A stretch of 5,075 bases of DNA from an uncultured Prevotellaceae bacterium (lineage in GTDB: Bacteria; Bacteroidota; Bacteroidia; Bacteroidales; Bacteroidaceae). The notes under the pieces are model-generated. The model had not been told where the DNA came from. It worked only from the letters and a program-made list of their open reading frames with translations, and did not search any database. Made by a program: the position numbers and the translations under genes. How positions within the stretch are numbered: the first letter of the stretch is position 1; every line of letters begins with the position of its first letter. Shown here piece after piece: positions 1 through 5,009 of this stretch. The DNA lies in contig CAJKQZ010000177.1 of NCBI GenBank assembly GCA_905202115.1, positions 1-5,075 on the forward strand. Direction: 5' to 3'.

Positions 1-107
1 ATATGTCTGAGATATTTTAAAATATCTCAGACATATTTTGAATTATCTCCCTTGTTTTTTCAATTTGTTGCGGGAAGTTTTTTATTAGTGCAAAAAAATA
101 TTTTTTT
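1..107 (+). repeat. Copy A of dispersed 21-bp-modular palindromic repeat (cut by window edge)
   Basis: The first 36 bases are a perfect palindrome made of ATATGTCTGAGATATTTT followed directly by its reverse complement. Modules TATGTCTGAGATA, TATCTCAGACATA and TATCTCCCTTGTT start at 2, 23 and 44, exactly 21 bp apart. A tail follows with TGCGGGAAGTTTTTTA (69-84) and the symmetric A7-TA-T7 tract (92-107). The whole stretch matches 4063-4170 with 11 substitutions and one single-base indel by manual alignment. Beyond base 107 similarity is weak, with an aligned AATTGTT at 131. The element may begin before the window. The repeat is directly visible; whether it is a binding array, an RNA structure or a mobile element is not known. 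Confidence 0.85.
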
Positions 108-190
108 CGAGAGGGGATATGTTTTTTTAGAATTGTTTTTATCGTGATTTTTTCAGAGCCCGAATTTCGAACTGCCTCTGCGGCGTAAAT

Positions 191-226
191 AAATATGCCT
201 GACATATTTTTGTGTCAGGCATATTT
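191..226. terminator. Long hairpin, possible bidirectional terminator, variant of the repeat module
   Basis: A perfect 14-bp stem (191-204 with 213-226, arm AAATATGCCTGACA) encloses an 8-base loop. On the plus strand it runs into a T-rich stretch (TTATTTTTTG); on the minus strand the following bases are only moderately T-rich. It lies about 62 bases past the stop codon of the minus-strand membrane protein gene and could end that transcript. The arm TATGCCTGACATA resembles the dispersed module TATGTCTGAGATA, but here the two modules are about 17 bp apart, not 21. It may therefore be a diverged repeat copy used as a terminator. The hairpin is certain; its function is inferred. Confidence 0.6.
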
Positions 227-288
227 TATTTTTTGTTGGAATGCGGAATATGAATTTTGTTTTATAGGCAAATAATTCAAGGGAATTT

Positions 289-1188
289 CTAAATGTTTTC
301 CATTTTTATGTCTGAAAGGTGCTGCGAGTATTTGTTCACGTCGTTAAAGAAGATTTGCAGAATTGACATACTTGCGAAAACGGTGAGAAGGGTTAGTGCG
401 CTGCTTATGAAAATGGCTGCATATTCCAATATGTATATAAATGAAGGCGTGGCGGATGCTCCGCTCATCGTTACCGCCGTGGCGTTGTCGTATATGCTCA
501 TTATCAGAGACGCTGCGGGCAATGCGAATATGAATATGAGTAGTGCGAAAACTGCGTTGACAATGAGAAGGCGCAGGAAAATGCGTCCCCATTGCTCTTT
601 AACGGCTTGAAAACCTATTTTTAACGCGTGTCTGAAATTGTTGTCGGTTAGCATGTATTCATAACATGATATATATAGCGGAACCGATACGAATAGAAGG
701 TATGCGGCCGTAGCTATCCATAACCATGCACTCAATGTGAGGGATAGGTATATAAGAATTGAAGCTATGATTCCGAAAATGATAAAAGCAAGCATGCAAA
801 ACTGAAGCATACGTAGGGAGGAATATAATACGTCGCTTGTCTTGACGTGCTTTGGAGTTGACGAATCTGTTGTCTTGCCGTTGTTGGCCAGCAGAAGAAA
901 TGCTTTTCCCCGCCAAATTACAAACAAGAGCAGTGTGATTGCTGTTCCGATGATGTATTTTGCCAGATAAAGGGTCGATATTTCATGATAAGGCATATAG
1001 TTTATGTAATCAACCTTTACAACTCCGATGTTTCCCCCTGCCGTTACCATTACGGCCAATGCCGTGATTGCGGTAAGGATTGCTATGTTTTTTAAAATGC
1101 TTTTTATATTTGATGAAACTGATTTTATTCCGTTTCTGAAACCTTTGATTATGGATATATTCGGAACGTCTAAATCGAACTCTTTCAT
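289..1188 (-). CDS. Polytopic integral membrane protein of unknown function, six predicted helices
   Basis: This 299-residue protein is strongly hydrophobic, with six likely membrane segments at about residues 32-51, 73-92, 127-149, 153-174, 203-230 and 251-281. It has an amphipathic N-terminus (about 1-31), a polar loop at about 102-122 and a short charged C-terminal tail. No catalytic or transporter motif is recognisable. General layout resembles uncharacterised Bacteroidetes membrane proteins of about 300 residues, but I cannot assign a family. The ATG at 1188 is chosen because the region just before it on the minus strand is A-rich, typical of Bacteroidetes starts, and no longer open extension is evident. 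The gene is divergent from the oxidoreductase; their starts are 65 bases apart. A weak -7-like element (TATTTTTC on the minus strand, 1226-1233) is the only promoter candidate. The gene itself is secure; the function is unknown. Confidence 0.85.
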   Translation of the reverse strand: MKEFDLDVPNISIIKGFRNGIKSVSSNIKSILKNIAILTAITALAVMVTAGGNIGVVKVDYINYMPYHEISTLYLAKYIIGTAITLLLFVIWRGKAFLLLANNGKTTDSSTPKHVKTSDVLYSSLRMLQFCMLAFIIFGIIASILIYLSLTLSAWLWIATAAYLLFVSVPLYISCYEYMLTDNNFRHALKIGFQAVKEQWGRIFLRLLIVNAVFALLIFIFALPAASLIMSIYDNATAVTMSGASATPSFIYILEYAAIFISSALTLLTVFASMSILQIFFNDVNKYSQHLSDIKMENI

Positions 1189-1236
1189 AATTAAATCTTT
1201 TCTTTTATATGGCTACGAAGATACGGAAAAATAGTT

Positions 1237-1244
1237 TACTTTTG
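1237..1244 (+). promoter_or_regulatory. Bacteroidetes-type -7 promoter element for the oxidoreductase gene
   Basis: TACTTTTG fits the Bacteroidetes sigma-ABfr -7 consensus TAnnTTTG exactly. It ends only nine bases before the ATG at 1254, so transcription would begin within a few bases of that codon, giving a leaderless or nearly leaderless mRNA. No clear -33 TTTG is seen at the expected spacing, which lowers confidence. The position argues against the upstream in-frame ATG at 1209, which would place the promoter inside the coding region. Confidence 0.5.
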
Positions 1245-1253
1245 TACACACTT

Positions 1254-2240
1254 ATGGAAAATTCGATTGTATCATGGGGATTCATCGGCTGCGGTGAAGC
1301 AACCGAGAAGAAAAGCGGTCCGGCGTTTTCGCTTGTTGACGGTTCACGTGTGGTTGCCGTTATGAGCCGGAGCAAGGAGAATGTGCGTTCTTATGCACAG
1401 CGTCACGGCATTCCCAAATGGTATACCGATCCACAGGAACTTATAGATGATCCGGAGGTGAATGCTATTTATATAGCCACTCCTCCTTCCACGCACGCTA
1501 CGTATGCTATAATGGCTCTCAAGTCGGGAAAACCGGCTTATGTGGAGAAACCGTTGGCTTCGAATTATCAGGATTGCGGTCGTATAAACCGCATAGCCGA
1601 AAAGACCGGCATTCCGTGTTTTGCGGCTTATTACAGGAGATATCTGCCGTATTTTCAGAAAGTGAAGCAACTTATAGACGACGGGCGCATAGGAAAGGTC
1701 ATAAATGTGCAACTTCGTTTTGCCGCTCCTCCGCGCGATCTCGATTACAGTTGTCAGAATCTTCCCTGGAGGGTGCAGCCGGATATTGCCGGCGGAGGCT
1801 ATTTTTATGACTTCGCACCTCATCAGATAGATATGCTTCAGGAAATATTCGGTCCCATAGTTGAAGCAAAAGGATATTGCAGCAATTGCGCGGGGCTTTA
1901 TGAAACGGAAGATACGGTTAGTGCGGCGTTCCGTTTTGCCTCGGGACTTCCTGGTTCCGGCTCCTGGTGTTTTGTGGCTCATGAATCGGCGAAAGAAGAT
2001 CGTATAGAAGTGATAGGCGATAAAGGACAATTGTGTTTTTCTGTGTTTACATATCTGCCTATTGCTCTGACAACGGAGTACGGGCGTGAAGATATCGTGG
2101 TAAAGAATCCGGAACATGTGCAATTACCGTTGATAAAACTGATTGTAGAACACTTGCAGGGAAAGGCTATCTGCAGTTGTGACAGCGTTAGTGCAACTTC
2201 TGTGAATTGGGTAATGGACAGAATCTTGGGCAAACTGTAA
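1254..2240 (+). CDS. Gfo/Idh/MocA family NAD(P)-dependent oxidoreductase
   Basis: This 328-residue cytosolic protein has the two-domain plan of the family, whose members oxidise or reduce sugars, inositols and related polyols with NAD(P). The N-terminal Rossmann fold carries the dinucleotide-binding loop GFIGCG (residues 9-14) and the IATPPSTHATYA segment (about 74-85). EKPLA (98-102) holds the family's catalytic lysine, Lys99. The C-terminal substrate domain starts near 123 (AAYYRRYLP) and contains GGGYFYDFAPHQID (180-193), with His190 in the usual catalytic position and Asp186 and Asp193 nearby. Length is normal and the protein appears intact. An in-frame ATG at 1209 would add 15 residues, but 1254 is preferred because MENSIVSWGFIGCG leads straight into the Rossmann strand and a good -7 element lies between the two ATGs. 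Substrate cannot be deduced. It appears monocistronic, with a terminator about 120 bases downstream. Confidence 0.93.
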   Translation: MENSIVSWGFIGCGEATEKKSGPAFSLVDGSRVVAVMSRSKENVRSYAQRHGIPKWYTDPQELIDDPEVNAIYIATPPSTHATYAIMALKSGKPAYVEKPLASNYQDCGRINRIAEKTGIPCFAAYYRRYLPYFQKVKQLIDDGRIGKVINVQLRFAAPPRDLDYSCQNLPWRVQPDIAGGGYFYDFAPHQIDMLQEIFGPIVEAKGYCSNCAGLYETEDTVSAAFRFASGLPGSGSWCFVAHESAKEDRIEVIGDKGQLCFSVFTYLPIALTTEYGREDIVVKNPEHVQLPLIKLIVEHLQGKAICSCDSVSATSVNWVMDRILGKL

Positions 2241-2360
2241 TTCGGATTCATAAGTTGGAAAATTAGAGCGCACGAGGTCTTCGTAATATAGTCAACGATG
2301 TTGTACGGTTTATCATGCTGAATGTTATGGACAATAGCTTCGGTCGATTAAGATACAGTA

Positions 2361-2414
2361 GCGGAAACTTTTCCTCCCGTGTAGGATTCGAGGAAAGTTT
2401 GCCGCTGTTTTTTT
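2361..2414 (+). terminator. Intrinsic terminator after the oxidoreductase gene
   Basis: The left arm GCGGAAACTTTTCCTC (2361-2376) pairs with GAGGAAAGTTTGCCGC (2390-2405). This gives about 15 base pairs with a one-base bulge on each side and a 13-base loop. A run of seven T (2408-2414) follows almost at once. This is a standard Rho-independent layout on the plus strand. It separates the oxidoreductase from the downstream secreted-protein gene, which therefore needs its own promoter in 2415-2508. Confidence 0.8.
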
Positions 2415-2438
2415 GTACAGCCAAAATGCGTGTAAAAA

Positions 2439-2490
2439 AATACCTCAGAGATATTTTGCATTATCTCAGAGATAATTTTATTTACCTCCC
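2439..2490 (+). repeat. Copy B of dispersed 21-bp-modular repeat, upstream of the DUF4421-like gene
   Basis: Modules TACCTCAGAGATA, TATCTCAGAGATA and TACCTCCCGAACA begin at 2441, 2462 and 2483, again exactly 21 bp apart. The third has the CTCCC ending also seen in the third module of copies A and C, so orientation is the same. Unlike A, C and D, the first two modules face the same way, so no 36-bp palindrome forms. The block ends 18 bases before the start codon of the secreted protein gene, so it lies in that gene's promoter or leader region and could affect its expression. That role is inference. Confidence 0.7.
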
Positions 2491-2508
2491 GAACATGCCG
2501 GAAAGAAT

Positions 2509-3696
2509 ATGAAAATAATTGTAAACATATTGTGCTGCATGTTCGCTTTGTCTTTCATAGCAAGCAGTGCGTGGGGACAGATGAAGGCTGATTCGGATTT
2601 TTGGCATTCAGATTCGCTTTCAAACGACACATTGTTTGCGAAGCAAAAAAACGGGGTAAATAATAAGAAAAAACGTAAGCACGGCAAATGTCATAGATTC
2701 TTTAAAAACTTTAATCAGATAGATACTACATACGTCACTCCCAATTATTATAATTTTACTGCAATGCTGCAGCAGACATGTCTTGTGAATGCGTATAGCA
2801 TTAGCGGCAAAAATGCCAGCGGCGACAAACAGAAGATAAACTTTTATTCCAAGCCGCGTCTTACTTTAGGGCCTTATCTCGGTTGGCACTGGTTTTTTCT
2901 CGGTTATAACTTCGATATCGTACGCGCGTACAAATCTAATAAGTCCACACAGTTTAATTTTAGTGTCTACAGTTCCACTTTCGGCGCGGATATAATATAT
3001 CAAAAGAATAACGGGGATTTTACGATCGATAATATAGAGGGTTTCGGAAAGCAAAACGATAAAAGAGTTAAGGACGTTGAGTTTGACGGATTGAAAACTT
3101 CCATACGAAGCGTAAACGTTTACTATATATTCAATCATAAACGGTTTTCATACCCGGCGGCTTATAGTCAGAGTACTGTTCAGAGAAAAAGTTGTGGAAC
3201 ATGGAAGCTCGGGTTTATATATTCGCACCAGACTTTGGATTTTGATCATAATCGCTTTACGTCGTCTATTATACCGGAAAACGAGAACAGTATTGGTATT
3301 TATGACGAATTGAAGTTCGATAAAATAAATTATTATGACTACAGCATAAATTTCGGATATGCTTATAATTGGGTTTTTGCGCCGAATTTTCTTTGCTCCG
3401 TATCTCTGGCGCCTGCCGTAGGTTATAAGTTTGCAAAGGGAGAATCTTTCGAAAGCCAGGATCTGCTTTTTAAACGTCATAATCTTAATTTCGATGCAAT
3501 CGGCAGGTTCGGATTTGTTTGGAATACAAACAGGCTGTTTGCCGGAACTTCTGCTATTGTACACGCATATAATTATAATAAGAGCAAGTTTTCCATAAGC
3601 AACGCGGTTGCGGTGTTCAATGTGTATTGCGGAATAAATTTTGTTCCCAAAGGGCATTACAGGCGTTCGAATCCTGCAAGGTTCAAGAAGTGGTAA
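2509..3696 (+). CDS. Secreted DUF4421-like protein, probable cell-envelope beta protein
   Basis: This 395-residue protein has a clear Sec signal peptide: MKIIVN, a hydrophobic core at about 7-19, and a likely cut after AWG (residue 23). A lysine-rich linker (about 46-66) leads to IDTTYVTPNYYNFTAM (71-86). It is followed by LTLGPYLGWHWFFLGYNFDI (118-137), the arrangement I associate with DUF4421 proteins of Bacteroidetes. The remainder alternates polar and aromatic residues in beta-strand-like stretches, including ATG-free repeats of Tyr, Phe and Asn, consistent with an outer-membrane beta-barrel, although there is no clear C-terminal barrel signature and the tail (RRSNPARFKKW) is basic. No cysteine lipobox is present. 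ATG 2509 is the natural start because it immediately precedes the signal peptide. The gene follows repeat copy B and ends before a stem-loop, so it appears monocistronic. Family call is from recognition, not a search; biochemical role is unknown. Confidence 0.82.
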   Translation: MKIIVNILCCMFALSFIASSAWGQMKADSDFWHSDSLSNDTLFAKQKNGVNNKKKRKHGKCHRFFKNFNQIDTTYVTPNYYNFTAMLQQTCLVNAYSISGKNASGDKQKINFYSKPRLTLGPYLGWHWFFLGYNFDIVRAYKSNKSTQFNFSVYSSTFGADIIYQKNNGDFTIDNIEGFGKQNDKRVKDVEFDGLKTSIRSVNVYYIFNHKRFSYPAAYSQSTVQRKSCGTWKLGFIYSHQTLDFDHNRFTSSIIPENENSIGIYDELKFDKINYYDYSINFGYAYNWVFAPNFLCSVSLAPAVGYKFAKGESFESQDLLFKRHNLNFDAIGRFGFVWNTNRLFAGTSAIVHAYNYNKSKFSISNAVAVFNVYCGINFVPKGHYRRSNPARFKKW

Positions 3697-3712
3697 AAAA
3701 TTATTCTTTATA

Positions 3713-3738
3713 GTTTCATATGGGTGTCCGTATGAAAC
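3713..3738 (+). terminator. Stem-loop after the DUF4421-like gene, probable transcript end
   Basis: GTTTCATATGG (3713-3723) pairs with CCGTATGAAAC (3728-3738) around the tetraloop GTGT, 11 pairs including one G-T wobble. It starts 16 bases past the stop codon. There is no immediate T run; seven T occur about 20 bases later (3758-3764). It may be a terminator of weak type or an mRNA 3'-end stabiliser. Confidence 0.5.
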
Positions 3739-3748
3739 AGTGAAGTTA

Positions 3749-4036
3749 ATGAAAAAGTTTTTTTGTTGTTATCTGTCGTGGTGTTCATTTTATGTGTAAG
3801 CACGGGCAAATGCTGTTACCTGATTTTTCGTTGACAGCAAAAGACGACAGCTGTGTTTAGGTCGTAAGTCTTTGATGATACGCAAAAGTTACCGGTAGAT
3901 AATATTGTGTCAAAATAACCTTGAGCTCGATATTGGTGTGATTATTTTCTATAATAAAACAATCCCTATAGAAAATATTCGTCTCCTTGCTTTAGAAGTT
4001 TGCAGACAAAAACGGTCACTCTCTAAGCACTTGTAA
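3749..4036 (+). pseudogene. Possible decayed small gene with a signal-peptide-like start
   Basis: ATG at 3749 begins MKKFF and then meets seven T (3758-3764). As written the frame gives only 16 codons. If one T were added, the next stretch would read LLLSVVVFILCVSTGK, a plausible export signal. That frame then meets stops at 3832 and 3865 but continues as VFDDTQKLPVDNIVSK. A neighbouring frame from about 3905 reads about 40 codons (including LDIGVIIFYNKTIPIENI and LLALEVCRQK) to TAA at 4034. Together they would form a protein of about 95 residues broken by two frameshifts and two stops. The composition looks coding-like, but the call needs several lesions and no family is recognised. It may be chance in AT-rich DNA. 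Confidence 0.25.
3943..3977. repeat. 11-bp perfect inverted repeat
   Basis: TATTTTCTATA (3943-3953) and its exact reverse complement TATAGAAAATA (3967-3977) flank 13 bases. The sequence does not match the 21-bp repeat family. No T run follows, so a terminator is unlikely. It could be an operator-like site or chance in AT-rich sequence; it lies within the possible pseudogene. Confidence 0.45.
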
Positions 4037-4059
4037 ATCAGCAGGTGTATATATGGCAA

Positions 4060-4170
4060 AAAATATGTCTGAGATATTTTAAATTATCTCAGACATATTT
4101 TCGATTATCTCCCTTATATTTTCAATTTCCTGCGGGAAGTTTTTTAATCACGCAAAAAAAATATTTTTTT
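4060..4170 (+). repeat. Copy C of dispersed 21-bp-modular palindromic repeat with conserved tail
   Basis: A 42-base palindrome (4060-4101) with a single mismatched pair is formed by modules starting at 4064 and 4085. The third module TATCTCCCTTATA starts at 4106, keeping the 21-bp step. The tail contains TGCGGGAAGTTTTTTA (4131-4146) and A8-TA-T7 (4154-4170). It aligns to copy A in the same orientation at about 89% identity over 107 bases. Substitutions are spread along the tail as well as the palindrome, so the unit of duplication is at least 107 bases, not just the hairpin. Confidence 0.85.
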
Positions 4171-4338
4171 GTCGATGTCCGTTTCTATATAAAATTGTTG
4201 TATGCTGGTTTTCTACGGGGGCATGTCTCTGTTTATATCGTATTTGCTTTAAAATAAATCTCTTGAATTGAAGAATTTATAAAGAATAAAAAATAGCAGG
4301 TCTGTATATTTTATTTCAAAAACTCTGTTTTTATTTTG
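4171..4338. other. AT-rich intergenic remainder, no gene recognised
   Basis: This is the rest of the 640-base gap between the secreted-protein gene and the glycosylase gene. The first part (to about 4217) keeps faint similarity to 108-165 beside copy A. A weak imperfect hairpin (4255-4279, about nine pairs with one bulge) sits 60 bases beyond the glycosylase stop codon and is followed on the minus strand by TTTTA. It is the only terminator candidate for that gene, and a poor one. I see no promoter, RNA gene or supported reading frame here. Confidence 0.4.
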
Positions 4339-4920
4339 TTAATTGGTTTGAGAGCTTTTCAGAGCCAGTATTCGTCTGTAATATTCGGCTTTCCACTCGA
4401 TTGAACGCGGGTAGGCTCGTGAGGAAGAGGGCATGCGCCATAGTTTAAGTCTGCGGTTGGCATATTCAGCGTCGCAACATCCGCCGACGGGAAGTTTTTC
4501 TGAACCGGTTATTGCCTGGAGTGCTTCTGCTGCTTTTTGTCCTGTTGCCACAACGGTGTTGCATTCGGGTATACGTTTCAGAAGAGAAACAAGGTCGGTT
4601 GTGCGTATTATTTGCAAGAAGTTGTCGGATGCATTGTTTTTGAGGCGAATCACTTCTTCTGCGGTATCGTACAGTGCAATTCCTTGCTCAATGCAGAATG
4701 CCTCGATTTTTTCTTTGTCGAACCGTTTCCCGTCCGAATGAATGAAATGGTTTTTGTTTCCTGTGGCTATGTATCCCCATATCCGCCACATGTCATTTTG
4801 GAAATTAGGGTAGAACCATTCCATTGACCACCTGGAGCGTTGCGGCGGAAAGCTTCCTAACATCAGCATTCTTGCTTTTGTTGGCAAAAACGGCTTGAGA
4901 GGGTGTAATTCGCTTTTCAT
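4339..4920 (-). CDS. Uracil-DNA glycosylase superfamily protein (hypoxanthine/uracil-type, base excision repair)
   Basis: This 193-residue cytosolic protein has the layout of small single-domain glycosylases of the UDG superfamily, which flip out a damaged base and cut the N-glycosidic bond. Motif I is MLGSFPP (20-26), corresponding to GINPG in Mug and GSMPG-like loops in hypoxanthine-DNA glycosylases. It is followed by WFYPNFQNDMWRIWG (35-49); Asn42 lies where the family-6 catalytic Asn is expected. A central strand reads VVATGQKA (123-130). Motif II is MPSSSRAYP (163-171), matching the LPSTSPA-type DNA-intercalation loop, and a final helix completes the fold. No iron-sulfur cysteine set is present. 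Length is normal and the gene looks intact. The ATG at 4920 gives the natural N-terminus before HPLKPFLPTKARMLMLG. It stands alone on the minus strand between repeat copies C and D. Superfamily is confident; substrate (uracil, hypoxanthine or other) is inference. Confidence 0.85.
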   Translation of the reverse strand: MKSELHPLKPFLPTKARMLMLGSFPPQRSRWSMEWFYPNFQNDMWRIWGYIATGNKNHFIHSDGKRFDKEKIEAFCIEQGIALYDTAEEVIRLKNNASDNFLQIIRTTDLVSLLKRIPECNTVVATGQKAAEALQAITGSEKLPVGGCCDAEYANRRLKLWRMPSSSRAYPRSIEWKAEYYRRILALKSSQTN

Positions 4921-5009
4921 ATTGTGATTCCGGTATAGGTTTGTATTTGGTATTTGAACTTTTTGATATATAGTATTTGAAATATCGTATGGATTCGGGT
5001 ATGCGAAAA
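4921..5009. other. Upstream region of the glycosylase gene
   Basis: This short AT-rich stretch should hold the minus-strand promoter, but no TAnnTTTG is present on that strand. On the plus strand TAGGTTTG (4936-4943) fits the -7 consensus, pointing away from the glycosylase gene toward repeat copy D, and GTATTTG occurs three times between 4943 and 4980. With no gene visible downstream in the window, I do not call a promoter. Confidence 0.25.

Noticed and set aside
17..205. 62-codon minus-strand frame as a real gene
   Set aside because: It begins inside the 191-226 hairpin and ends inside the palindrome. Copy C carries a frameshift and stop in the matching region. Kept only as a finding about heptads, not as a gene.
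293..610. 105-codon plus-strand frame, and smaller frames on both strands within 289-1234 and 2866-3657
   Set aside because: All are antisense or alternate frames of the membrane protein and DUF4421-like genes with no motif of their own.
1209..1253. Fifteen-residue N-terminal extension of the oxidoreductase
   Set aside because: A good -7 promoter element lies within it and the family N-terminus fits the ATG at 1254.
1344..2123. 259-codon open frame on the minus strand
   Set aside because: It lies wholly inside the well-supported oxidoreductase gene, has a basic low-complexity composition and no recognisable motif; it is a shadow frame.
2315..2512. 65-codon plus-strand frame overlapping the DUF4421-like start by an ATGA
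   Set aside because: The overlap looks like translational coupling, but the frame runs through the strong terminator hairpin and repeat copy B, and its protein has no coding character.
1254..3696. Operon of the oxidoreductase and the DUF4421-like gene
   Set aside because: A 268-base gap with a strong intrinsic terminator and a repeat block separates them.
4045..4257. 70-codon plus-strand frame through repeat copy C
   Set aside because: Most of it is translated repeat. The same frame in copy A is open too, but the near-palindromic AT-rich modules give open frames on both strands; no independent support.
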